From: Chlamydiales bacterium
GTDB taxonomy: Bacteria; Chlamydiota; Chlamydiia; Chlamydiales; Simkaniaceae
NCBI GenBank assembly: GCA_024233515.1
Contig: JACKPO010000009.1
Coordinates: 1-64,000 of the forward strand
Length of the DNA: 64,000 nt
Direction of reading: 5' to 3'
Shown: positions 51,152 to 58,735 of the stretch, piece after piece
Layout: each line of letters starts with the position of its first letter
Position numbering within the stretch: position 1 is the first letter of the stretch
Made by a program: the position numbers and the translations under genes
The notes under the pieces: model-generated
The model's database searches: none
The model's input: the letters and a program-made list of their open reading frames with translations, nothing else
Told to the model about the DNA's origin: nothing

Positions 51152-52454
51152 GATCACTGCCATCCTTTTAATGAGTGGGAATGGAGAACGGTTTGGAAGC
51201 TCCACCCCGAAACAATTTCTTAATCTTTCCGGAAAGAAAGTCTACCTCCATACCCTTGAAGCTTTTCTTTCTTTTTCTGAGTTTCATGAAATCCTTCTCG
51301 TTTGTCATAAGGATTATATCGAGCAAGTTCAATCCGAAATTTCCGATTCCCGTATTCGGGTCACTGAAGGGGGGTATACACGGCAAGACTCCTCCTACCG
51401 CGGACTCCTTTCTTGCCATCCACGAACCACACATGTTGTTATCCACGATGCTGCCCGCCCATTCGTTTCGGAAAAAATTATCCAAGATAACCTCCATGCT
51501 TTGGAAAAACATGAAGCTGTCGATACCTGCATTCCCTCAGCCGATACCATCGTTCATGCTAAGACGTTTGACACCATCTCTTCGATCCCCAATCGAGCAG
51601 AATATCTGCGAGGACAAACCCCTCAAAGCTTCACCTATCCCCTGATTCTTGAAGCTCACGAAAAATCCTCCCACCAAAACCATTCAGACGACTGTAGCCT
51701 CGCTTTACAACTCGGGAAAACGATCCATGTCGTTTCTGGCAGTGAAGATAATATTAAAATCACTAACGAACTCGACCTTTTCCTTGCAGAGCAGCTTATG
51801 CGCCTCAAAAGCCTCCCTCCACCTCAATCCACCCTTTCCCTTAAGGGGAAAACCTTTGCCATCACCGGGGGAACGGGAGGAATCGGCTCAGCCCTCGCTA
51901 AGCTTCTTAAACAAGAAGGTGCCCACCCTCTCATCCTCTCCAAATCCTCTTCTACTTATCCTATTGATCTCACAGACTACAAAGCAACAACCTCTCTCTT
52001 CAGCACAATTGGTCCCATTGATGGGCTCATCAATTGCGTCGGCCACCTTTCCCTTAAACCGTTTCATGCACTCTCTCAAGAAGAGATCGACCATATCGTA
52101 ACTTCGAACTTCCATACCCTCCTCTACAGCTGCCGCGCCGCGCAGATCAAACCCGGCGGACACATCATCAATCTTTCCTCTTCCTCTTTTACCCGAGGGC
52201 GTAAATCCTACACCCTCTATTCTTCCACCAAAGCCGCCATTGTCAACTTCACCCAAGGACTTGCCGAAGAACGCCCTGATCTTCATATTAACACCGTTGT
52301 TCCCCAAAGAACCGCCACCCCCATGCGCACTAAAAATTTCCCGAACGAATCCCCTGACACCCTCCTTTCTCCCACAGAAGTGGCCAAAAACATTCTCTTC
52401 CTCCTTAAACAAGAAGGAACAACCGCTTCTCTCCTTGAAGTCAAAAAAACCTAA
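51150..52454 (+). CDS. IspD-like cytidylyltransferase fused to short-chain dehydrogenase
   Basis: 434 residues. Residues 1-220 are an IspD/TarI-type cytidylyltransferase: AILLMSGNGERFGSSTPKQF (CTP loop), VIHDAARPFV, RGQTPQSFTY and SEDNIKITNELDLFLAE. Residues 230-434 are an SDR domain: FAITGGTGGIGSAL, NCVG (295-298), Ser343-345 and the Y357xxxK361 pair (YSSTK). This fusion is the layout of Haemophilus Bcs1/Acs1, which makes CDP-ribitol from ribulose 5-phosphate; single-domain IspD makes CDP-methylerythritol. CDP-ribitol for a surface polymer is the better reading, but an IspD role is not excluded. ATG 51150 fits the domain start; upstream frame lies in the repeat. Confidence 0.82.
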   Translation: MITAILLMSGNGERFGSSTPKQFLNLSGKKVYLHTLEAFLSFSEFHEILLVCHKDYIEQVQSEISDSRIRVTEGGYTRQDSSYRGLLSCHPRTTHVVIHDAARPFVSEKIIQDNLHALEKHEAVDTCIPSADTIVHAKTFDTISSIPNRAEYLRGQTPQSFTYPLILEAHEKSSHQNHSDDCSLALQLGKTIHVVSGSEDNIKITNELDLFLAEQLMRLKSLPPPQSTLSLKGKTFAITGGTGGIGSALAKLLKQEGAHPLILSKSSSTYPIDLTDYKATTSLFSTIGPIDGLINCVGHLSLKPFHALSQEEIDHIVTSNFHTLLYSCRAAQIKPGGHIINLSSSSFTRGRKSYTLYSSTKAAIVNFTQGLAEERPDLHINTVVPQRTATPMRTKNFPNESPDTLLSPTEVAKNILFLLKQEGTTASLLEVKKT

Positions 52455-52500
52455 GGTAGAGTGAAGAATTTGACGACACGATCTAATCTTCTTATGGCAC

Positions 52501-52530
52501 AAAAAAAGGCTAGGTATTTCTACCTAGCCT
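52501..52530 (-). terminator. intrinsic terminator after the tRNA-Lys gene
   Basis: Stem AGGCTAGGTA / TACCTAGCCT (10 bp, 4-base loop) followed on the minus strand by a run of T (A7 at 52501-52507 on the plus strand). It lies 3 bp beyond the tRNA end and also stands past the convergent IspD-SDR gene. Confidence 0.88.
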
Positions 52531-52532
52531 GT

Positions 52533-52605
52533 TGAGGCTTGATGGGCTCGAACCATCGACCCTCTCCTTAAAAGGGAGATGCTCTACCAACTGAGCTAAA
52601 GCCTC
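52533..52605 (-). tRNA. tRNA-Lys (anticodon TTT)
   Basis: 73 nt. Acceptor GAGGCTT / AAGCCTC with discriminator A, D arm AGCTCAGTTGGTAGAGC, anticodon stem CTCCC-loop CTTTTAA with anticodon TTT, and T arm GGTTCGAGCC. No CCA encoded. Second of a tRNA-Glu/tRNA-Lys pair downstream of frr on the same strand. Confidence 0.95.
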
Positions 52606-52608
52606 TCA

Positions 52609-52683
52609 TGACCCCAAGGGGATTCGAACCCCTGTTGCAAGAATGAAAATCTTGTGTCCTAGGCCTGACTAGACGATGGGGCC
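52609..52683 (-). tRNA. tRNA-Glu (anticodon TTC)
   Basis: 75 nt. Acceptor GGCCCCA / TGGGGTC (one G-T pair) with discriminator A, anticodon stem CAAGA/TCTTG around TTTTCAT giving anticodon TTC, T arm GGGGTTCGAATCCCC. Three bases separate it from tRNA-Lys; the two are likely co-transcribed. Confidence 0.95.
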
Positions 52684-52732
52684 AAAGATCATGATCCTCC
52701 CATTTTACAGGGAGACCCTAAAATTTGCAAGA

Positions 52733-53284
52733 TCAAACTTCGAGGATATCTTTCTCTTTTGCAACGAAAAGCTCATCGACCAATTTGCAGTACTTATCAG
52801 TCAGCTCTTGGATCGATTTCTCATTCTTTTTTTGCTCGTCTTCGGTGATTTCGCCATCCCCTTTCTGCTTCTTTACCAGATCATTCGACTTGCGCCGAAC
52901 ATCACGGATGGTCACCTTTGTCTTTTCACCCTTCTCACGGGCATCTTTAGCAATCTCTTTCCGCCGCTCTTCGCTCATGGGAGGAATCGGAACGCGAATC
53001 ACATTTCCATCTACCGCGGGAAGGAGATTCAAATTTGCTTTTTCAATACTTTTTGCAATGGAATTGGCTGAAGAGGGATCAAATGGGGTCACAACCAGTT
53101 GATTGCCGTCAGCAACCGCAACCGTTGCAACATCCCGCATTTTCATCTCTGTTCCATAGACTTCAACAGTTACATTATCGAGCATATTAGGGCTCGGGCG
53201 GTTCGTACGCATCCCTTTAAGCTCATCTTTGTAATGCTCGAGGGCTTTTTCCATATTGTGTTTACATTCGTCCATAATACTCAT
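52733..53284 (-). CDS. frr: ribosome recycling factor
   Basis: 183 residues; splits the post-termination ribosome with EF-G. Conserved blocks are GMRTNRPSPNMLDNVTVEVYG, TVAVADGNQLVVTPFD, IRVPIPPMSEERRKEIAKDA and VRRKSNDLVKK. Last gene of rpsB-tsf-pyrH-frr, six bases after pyrH. The order equals CT680-CT677 in C. trachomatis. The tRNA-Glu and tRNA-Lys genes lie 50 bp further down on the same strand. Confidence 0.97.
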   Translation of the reverse strand: MSIMDECKHNMEKALEHYKDELKGMRTNRPSPNMLDNVTVEVYGTEMKMRDVATVAVADGNQLVVTPFDPSSANSIAKSIEKANLNLLPAVDGNVIRVPIPPMSEERRKEIAKDAREKGEKTKVTIRDVRRKSNDLVKKQKGDGEITEDEQKKNEKSIQELTDKYCKLVDELFVAKEKDILEV

Positions 53285-53290
53285 CAGTGT

Positions 53291-54013
53291 TTAACCTTGG
53301 GTAACAAGTGTTCCACCCTTTTTTTCCGTGACCGCTCTGAAGAGGGCCCCTTTCTCAAAAAGGTTGAAGACATGGATCGGGATATTGCTTTCTCGACAGA
53401 GGGCAATAGCTGTCCCATCCATGACATGAAGATTTTTTGTTAAAACATCAGAATAAGTCAAGTGATCACTTTTGACAGCCCCTGAATGGGTCTTCGGGTC
53501 TTTATCATAAATGCCATCAACTTTTGTTGCTTTTAAGAGAACTTCCGCTTCAATTTCACTGGCCCGCATGGCAGCTGTGGTATCCGTGGTAAAGTAAGGG
53601 TTACCTGTCCCTCCCACAAAAATCACAATATGCCCTTTCTCTAATGAGTGAAGAGCATGGCTCCAATTGTAAGGCTCCACAATTCCATCGAAATTAAGGG
53701 CGCTCATGACGCGGGTCTGGCACCCTTTTTCTGAAAGCACTTGTCCGAGAATGAGTCCGTTGATCGTGGTGGCAAGCATCCCGACATGATCAGCGGGGGT
53801 TCGGGCAAACCCAAATTGCTCTGCCATATTGCCACGGAAAATATTCCCGCCACCAATAACGACACCAATCTGGATCCCAAGGCGGTAAATTTCACAAATG
53901 GCATCGGCAATCTCATTACATGCCACATGATCGATCACTCCCGGTTTCTCTCCCTTGAGAGCCTCGCCCGAAAGCTTCAGTAAAACCCGCTGATACGCAG
54001 ACTCAGGCTCCAC
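53291..54013 (-). CDS. pyrH: uridylate kinase
   Basis: 240 residues; phosphorylates UMP to UDP, cytosolic amino-acid-kinase fold. RVLLKLSGEALKGEKPGVID near the N-terminus, GVVIGGGNIFRG (nucleotide-loop), FVGGTGNPYFTTDTTAAMRA and LLKATKVDGIYDKDPKT are standard. Two bases separate it from tsf. Feeds UDP/UTP for RNA and sugar-nucleotide synthesis. Equivalent of CT678. Confidence 0.97.
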   Translation of the reverse strand: MEPESAYQRVLLKLSGEALKGEKPGVIDHVACNEIADAICEIYRLGIQIGVVIGGGNIFRGNMAEQFGFARTPADHVGMLATTINGLILGQVLSEKGCQTRVMSALNFDGIVEPYNWSHALHSLEKGHIVIFVGGTGNPYFTTDTTAAMRASEIEAEVLLKATKVDGIYDKDPKTHSGAVKSDHLTYSDVLTKNLHVMDGTAIALCRESNIPIHVFNLFEKGALFRAVTEKKGGTLVTQG

Positions 54014-54015
54014 AA

Positions 54016-54861
54016 CTATTCACCAATTTGCCAGCGAGCAAACGCAACAACTTCGAGCGTTTTACCAGCTTTTTTCCCTTCATCCGCAACATAAGCTGCA
54101 ACAGATTTAGAAGGATCTTTGACAAACTTCTGGTTTACTAAACAAGCCTGTTCGTAATAAGCATTGATCTTTCCTTTGACAATCTTATCGACAATTTCAG
54201 GCGGCTTGTTCTGAATTTGACTTTTCGCAATTTCTTCTTCTTTTGCAAGAACATCTGCTGGAACATCTTCAGGCTTTAAATACTCTGGAGATTCTGCAGC
54301 CACATGCATTGCGACTTCCTTAGCAAGATTTTGTTGATCTCCTGCTCCTTTGATCTCCACAAGGCAAACAATTTTTCCACCCATATGAGAATAGATCCCA
54401 AGAGAGCAATCACCTTGCTTCTTGAATCCTTGAAAACGCTTAATTTGGATGTTCTCACCTAGAGTTTGAACAATCTCTGCGCGGTATTCATCAATCGTTA
54501 ACGTATCGTTTTTGCTATACTTCTGCTGCAAAAACGCTTCGACCGTTTCAGGATTTGTGTTTGCAACTTCATCACAGATATTTTGCAAAAACTCTTTGAA
54601 GCGATCATTTTGAACCACAAAATCGGTCTCAGCGTTGACTTCAACAAGATAGGCAGCGGAGCTTGATTCAGCAAATCCAACAACACCTTCATTTGTTTCA
54701 CGTCCCCCTTTTTTGACAGCCGAGGCAATCCCCTTTTTGCGGAGGATGTGAATCGCTTCTTCGATATCACCATTGGCTTCAGAAAGAGCTTCTTTACATT
54801 TGCTCATACCAACGCCAGTACGCTTTCTTAGGTCCATGACCATTTGTGCTGTAATTGTCAT
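54016..54861 (-). CDS. tsf: elongation factor Ts
   Basis: 281 residues; nucleotide exchange factor for EF-Tu. The N-terminal UBA-like domain reads MVMDLRKRTGVGMSKCKEAL with the TGVGMxxCKxAL signature, followed by the core with EVNAETDFVVQND and the MHVAAESPEYL block. Overlaps rpsB by 4 bp. Equivalent of CT679. Confidence 0.97.
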   Translation of the reverse strand: MTITAQMVMDLRKRTGVGMSKCKEALSEANGDIEEAIHILRKKGIASAVKKGGRETNEGVVGFAESSSAAYLVEVNAETDFVVQNDRFKEFLQNICDEVANTNPETVEAFLQQKYSKNDTLTIDEYRAEIVQTLGENIQIKRFQGFKKQGDCSLGIYSHMGGKIVCLVEIKGAGDQQNLAKEVAMHVAAESPEYLKPEDVPADVLAKEEEIAKSQIQNKPPEIVDKIVKGKINAYYEQACLVNQKFVKDPSKSVAAYVADEGKKAGKTLEVVAFARWQIGE

Positions 54862-55652
54862 TCTTTTTCCTCCTCAGTTGACTCTTCTTCAGCTGATTCC
54901 TTGAGCTTCTGTGCTTTTTCTTCAGATGCTTCTTCTTTACCAATCGCAATATTCAAAGCAGCTTTTTTATCAATAATCAAATCAGAGATCGCTTGAATAA
55001 TCAGCTTAATGCTCTTGAGAGCATCATCGTTACAAGCAATAACATAATCAATTGGATCAGGATCACAGTTTGTATCCACAAGAGCCATCACAGGAATTCC
55101 AAGCTTGTTGGCCTCTGCAACAGCAATGTGTTCTTTACTTGGATCAACAACAACAAGAAGGCCTGGAGGCTTTCTCATCGCACGAATTCCAGAGAGGTTA
55201 CGGTCAAGCTTTTCTCTTTCTTTGCTTAAAAGAGTCATCTCTTTCTTAGTAAACCCTTCTCCGCCTGCAGCAATTTGCTTTTCAATCCGCTCAAGTGTCT
55301 TCACAGACTGACGAATGGTTGGAAGGTTTGTAAGCATTCCACCAAGCCAACGCTCTGCCACATAAAACTCACCAGCACGCTCTGCGCACTCTTTAATCAC
55401 ATCTTTTGCTTGCTTTTTCGTTCCGACAAAGAGAACGCTCTGATGTTTCTCAACTACTTGAGAAACAACGTCAAGTGCGATACGAATCTGTTGCATGGTT
55501 TTTGCGAGGTCGATGATGTAGATCCCACTGCGCTCTTCAAAAATGAAGCGCTTCATTTTGGGGTTCCATCGTTGCTTTTGGTGCCCAAAATGAGCTCCAG
55601 CTTCTAGTAGATCCTTGATGGATACAGGTGTATTTGATTTGGTCTTTGCCAA
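54858..55652 (-). CDS. rpsB: 30S ribosomal protein S2
   Basis: 264 residues, small-subunit protein. VSIKDLLEAGAHFGHQKQRW with the family opening, IIDLAKTMQQI, FVGTKKQAKDVIKECAE, YVAERWLGGMLTNLPTIRQS and VALVDTNCDPDPIDYVIACN are all present. The C-terminal 35 residues are glutamate-rich (EEASEEKAQ and onward), longer than usual. First gene of the translation operon; tRNA-Gly lies about 105 bp upstream on the same strand. Confidence 0.97.
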   Translation of the reverse strand: MAKTKSNTPVSIKDLLEAGAHFGHQKQRWNPKMKRFIFEERSGIYIIDLAKTMQQIRIALDVVSQVVEKHQSVLFVGTKKQAKDVIKECAERAGEFYVAERWLGGMLTNLPTIRQSVKTLERIEKQIAAGGEGFTKKEMTLLSKEREKLDRNLSGIRAMRKPPGLLVVVDPSKEHIAVAEANKLGIPVMALVDTNCDPDPIDYVIACNDDALKSIKLIIQAISDLIIDKKAALNIAIGKEEASEEKAQKLKESAEEESTEEEKE

Positions 55653-55679
55653 GCCTTGTCCCTTTTGTTTGACGACGGC

Positions 55680-55703
55680 ATCCCTACTTTCAGACGTAGG
55701 GAT
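55680..55703 (-). promoter_or_regulatory. hairpin in the rpsB leader
   Basis: Perfect 8-bp stem ATCCCTAC / GTAGGGAT with an 8-base loop, 28 bp ahead of the rpsB start and downstream of tRNA-Gly. No T run follows, so it is not a terminator. It may be a leader structure for S2 autoregulation or a processing site between the tRNA and the mRNA. Confidence 0.4.
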
Positions 55704-55759
55704 TTCGGTCTTGGTTCATAATAAATTCCGGTCTCACTTGGGTGGACCAGCTATAAAAA

Positions 55760-55830
55760 AGCGCCTGATCAGAATCGAACTGACACTAATAGCTTGGAAG
55801 GCTATTGTTCTACCATTGAACTACAGGCGC
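55760..55830 (-). tRNA. tRNA-Gly (anticodon TCC)
   Basis: 71 nt. Acceptor GCGCCTG / CAGGCGC, D arm AGTTCAATGGTAGAAC, anticodon stem ATAGC/GCTAT around CTTCCAA giving anticodon TCC, and T arm AGTTCGATTCT. It stands upstream of rpsB, as the tRNA-Gly next to ompA does in Chlamydia. Confidence 0.94.
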
Positions 55831-55993
55831 ACGTAATCCATTATTTGTAGCGTATTTCCCTAATTTTTTCCAAGCGTTTTCCTCAACCTTTTTCAAATTA
55901 AAATTATTTCTTGTCATGATAGAGGCGTGCACAAAACTCCCCTTTTCGGTATAATGGAGGATATCTATTAGATTGAGCCTGGAGAGCCGTTTT

Positions 55994-56863
55994 ATGAAAA
56001 AGTTTCTACTTGTTCCAATGCTAGCTTTATCCCTCACACTCCCCCTAGTCGGAAGTGAGGAAACCGCTCAAAATGAACCTGTTACCGTAGAACAGACACT
56101 CTCTCCACAGCAAAAACTAATCGACGCCGTTCTTGCTGATTACCGCGCTGGAAAGTATAATAATTTTTTGAAACAATCTGATGAAGACTATAAAGACTCA
56201 GAAAAAAAGTTCGCTCACAACGACCTGCTGGAGCAGCGGAAAAAGCTCTCAACCATGGTCCACGATTATGGGAATGAAAAAACGACCTCTCTACAGGAAA
56301 AAATCACCGCCCTCCACAATGCTGAGCACCGCGAACTCATGAAAATCTGCCTTAAACACCCTAACGAAAAAATCTCGAGCGAAGTCCGCGATATGATCTT
56401 TTTCTCTCCAAGCAAGAAAGAGCAGGAGAGCATTGAGTATATCCACGGTCTTAGCCTGAAATTCAAAGGGGATGGCCTCTCTCCAATTGAGAACAAGCTA
56501 ATTGCCATCGACACTGAGTTTTGGCTTAAAAATATGGCCCTGGAAATTGCCCATGTTCAGAAAAAAACTGACCAGGACTCTTTCGAGAAAAAGGCTCTTG
56601 TTCTCCAGCTTGAGAAAATCAAGCAGATGCAAGAGGCCTGCAAAGGCGATCTCACTGATGTGAAAATCAAGTCCTACGTCGAAACGGCTGCAACGGTCCT
56701 ACCAAAGGTGTATGCCTCTTCGGCCACTCATAAGCACCTCCTCGCTCTAGGGAGAGGAAAGGTGGCCCCGTCAACTCCTGCGGAACAAGAAATGCAGGGG
56801 GTCGTCGCTAAGTATCTTGAGAAAGAAGCGGCATTGACTGAAAAAGCCTACCCCTCAAAATAA
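55994..56863 (+). CDS. secreted helical protein, unknown, at the ompA locus
   Basis: 289 residues from ATG 55994. Signal peptide MKKFLLVPMLALSLTLPLVGS; the mature part is almost all helical and charged, with coiled-coil-like stretches (SLQEKITALHNAEHRELMKI; KALVLQLEKIKQMQEAC). No family recognised. A TATAAT box sits at 55950-55955, but I see no convincing -35 sequence. It occupies the place between tRNA-Gly and pbp2 that holds ompA in Chlamydiaceae, but it does not look like a beta barrel. Confidence 0.65.
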   Translation: MKKFLLVPMLALSLTLPLVGSEETAQNEPVTVEQTLSPQQKLIDAVLADYRAGKYNNFLKQSDEDYKDSEKKFAHNDLLEQRKKLSTMVHDYGNEKTTSLQEKITALHNAEHRELMKICLKHPNEKISSEVRDMIFFSPSKKEQESIEYIHGLSLKFKGDGLSPIENKLIAIDTEFWLKNMALEIAHVQKKTDQDSFEKKALVLQLEKIKQMQEACKGDLTDVKIKSYVETAATVLPKVYASSATHKHLLALGRGKVAPSTPAEQEMQGVVAKYLEKEAALTEKAYPSK

Positions 56864-56870
56864 TTTCTAT

Positions 56871-57005
56871 GCTGCTATTCACCCATCTTTTGGTGCTCTT
56901 TCCACCTCAATAACCTCCCCTTGTCATGTTTTCGGTTTTGGGACCTCAAATTACGCTCAAATTTTGGGCCAATTTCATCAATGAATTTTGTAGACCAACC
57001 ACTAG
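56871..57005. repeat. degenerate copy of the palindromic dispersed repeat
   Basis: CCCATCTTTTGG, then CCTCCCCTTGTC, CTCAAATTTTGGGCCAATTTC and the end CCACTAG follow the order of the copy at 32332, with many changes. The second half of the core hairpin is lost and no paired arms remain. The following 85 bp (57006-57090) are very AT-rich and without a gene. Confidence 0.8.
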
Positions 57006-57090
57006 TTTTTGCCCTCAGAACAAATATAACTGCATTTAAAATAATTTATATTCATTAATATAATAAATTCATTATTTTTTATTATTTAAT

Positions 57091-57119
57091 TTGCCAAATA
57101 ATAAGGTTTTTATTATAAC
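57091..57119 (+). promoter_or_regulatory. promoter within an inverted repeat
   Basis: TTGCCA (57091-57096), 17-bp spacer, TATAAC (57114-57119): five of six matches in each box. TTTGCCA (57090-57096) and TGGCAAA (57122-57128) form an inverted repeat that spans from the -35 box to the start site, a possible operator. The ATG of the next gene is at 57152. Confidence 0.6.
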
Positions 57120-57151
57120 TATGGCAAATGTTAATGAAAGGGGACAAGAAC

Positions 57152-58627
57152 ATGGAAACAATGAAAAATATTTTTGGCCTTCATCAGCCGACCAGGTTAG
57201 AAGCCCGGCAGCTTGATGACCAAAATACTCAACTGACTGAAAAGAGCCTTATCGGAGCTCTTCAAAGTTTCTTTACTGAAAATGTAAATTCACTGATCAC
57301 GGCTACCTTGATCTACTTTACTCTTTTTGCGGGTTTCACTCGCATGAAGAATAAGCATCTCGCCTTAGCCGTTCCTTGCGCAGCTATTTGGACGGTTCAC
57401 CAAGCAGGCGCTCTTCTCCTCCCTCTAGGAGGAGCAGCCGCGGTTGTTGCGGCCGCAAAGGCTTACTTTGCTTGGCAAGGGATAAGCGCTTCAGAAGTTG
57501 CGAAGGAGGTCATTCGCGATGGAGCTAGCACCCTTGCAGGGACAGCTACGACTCTCGGCCAAGATCAACTCTTAGGCAATACTGCAGGAAAAGGAACTCC
57601 CTCAGCGGAGCACCGACAAGGAATGCAGGCGGTGTTTGAACAAATGCAAGAACAACGAACCGCTCCTGTGCCTACAGCAACAACGACAATTCCTACTCTT
57701 GCTAAGACTCCGGAAACAGATGTTTTTGATGAGGCGCTACGCGAGTATGAGGGACTGGAAAGGACCGATCGAAGTCTACCACTAGAAACTACACAAGAAT
57801 TCGAAGCAATATGGAACCAGCCTCCAAGCACTCCGGAAACTCAGCGAGAATTGGAAGCAGTATGGAACCAACCTCCAAGCATCCAACCTTCTGATGATTT
57901 GGTAAGTGAGTTTCTAAAACAAAATCCAGATGCTAGAGAGACATTTTCATCTCTTACGAAAGAACAGGTTAAGTCTTTTGAAGAGATTTGGGGAATGGTT
58001 CAATCCAAACAGCCAGGGGCAACAATGAACGATTCTTGGGTACAAGAGTTCATGTCTGAGCAGTGCATGAAAAAAGGTCTTCCTTGGGGAAAACTTGCTA
58101 AATTTGCAGGAATTCTTTTTGGCGTATTTGCCGTTGGATATGTTTTCTACAAATTCAACCCATTCGTGACCACGCCTGCTGCAGAGGAAAAAAAAGAAAA
58201 GACTAGAGCTGTTGAACCAGCTCCAAAACCCACAGCTGAAACAACGAAAAAGAAAAAGCAAGCCCTAGCAATGCACCTTCTTTTCGGACAAAGTAACGTC
58301 GCTAAAGCTTTTCAAGACGCACTTAAAAAGAGGGTTGAAGACAATAAAGCAAAGGTAGCTCCTCAACAAATGGAGGCTTCTCACGCAGCTGCCTCTGATG
58401 AGCAACGCATGCAGCAGGCTTCTAGACGCCTTGGAACAGTCATGCGCCACACTGCTAGCCCTGTTGAAGATTCAAGAACAGAAGAGACTCCACACACGTC
58501 AGTCTCTGATGCGCAACGCATGGAGAAGACTTCTAGACGTCTAGCAAATATCGCTTTGATGAGTGGGAGATGTGGGACTCCATTCGCGCAGACTGGTACT
58601 ACACTGCCGCTAGTTGCAAAACTATAA
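57152..58627 (+). CDS. large unknown protein with membrane segments and internal repeats, Inc-like layout
   Basis: 491 residues from ATG 57152 (GGGG about 12 bp upstream; 57128 has less support). No signal peptide. A paired hydrophobic region (LITATLIYFTLFAGF; LALAVPCAAIWTVHQAGALL and a following A-rich stretch, about residues 45-105) is followed by a polar region. That region has two copies of a tryptophan repeat (EFEAIWNQPPS / ELEAVWNQPPS) and a third variant (SFEEIWGMV). There is another helix (FAGILFGVFAVGYVFYKF), and near the end two SD-QRM---SRRL repeats. The hydrophobic pair recalls chlamydial inclusion-membrane proteins, but no family is recognised. Confidence 0.65.
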   Translation: METMKNIFGLHQPTRLEARQLDDQNTQLTEKSLIGALQSFFTENVNSLITATLIYFTLFAGFTRMKNKHLALAVPCAAIWTVHQAGALLLPLGGAAAVVAAAKAYFAWQGISASEVAKEVIRDGASTLAGTATTLGQDQLLGNTAGKGTPSAEHRQGMQAVFEQMQEQRTAPVPTATTTIPTLAKTPETDVFDEALREYEGLERTDRSLPLETTQEFEAIWNQPPSTPETQRELEAVWNQPPSIQPSDDLVSEFLKQNPDARETFSSLTKEQVKSFEEIWGMVQSKQPGATMNDSWVQEFMSEQCMKKGLPWGKLAKFAGILFGVFAVGYVFYKFNPFVTTPAAEEKKEKTRAVEPAPKPTAETTKKKKQALAMHLLFGQSNVAKAFQDALKKRVEDNKAKVAPQQMEASHAAASDEQRMQQASRRLGTVMRHTASPVEDSRTEETPHTSVSDAQRMEKTSRRLANIALMSGRCGTPFAQTGTTLPLVAKL

Positions 58628-58666
58628 ATTAGGTTCACCTTTCATAAAGCCTACACTGTAGGCTTG

Positions 58667-58700
58667 AAACCCAAGAGGTCCGCCTCTTGGGTTTTTCTTT
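58667..58700 (+). terminator. intrinsic terminator
   Basis: Perfect 12-bp stem AAACCCAAGAGG / CCTCTTGGGTTT with loop TCCG and a T-rich tail. A smaller hairpin, AAGCCTAC / GTAGGCTT (58647-58665), stands just before it. Confidence 0.92.
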
Positions 58701-58735
58701 TGCCTTTCCTTTTCCCTTTTTGATAATGTTTGGGT

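Noticed and set aside
51888..52502. 204-codon minus-strand frame opposite the SDR domain
   Set aside because: Glycine/arginine-rich antisense product with no domain; the plus-strand SDR motifs are in order and complete.
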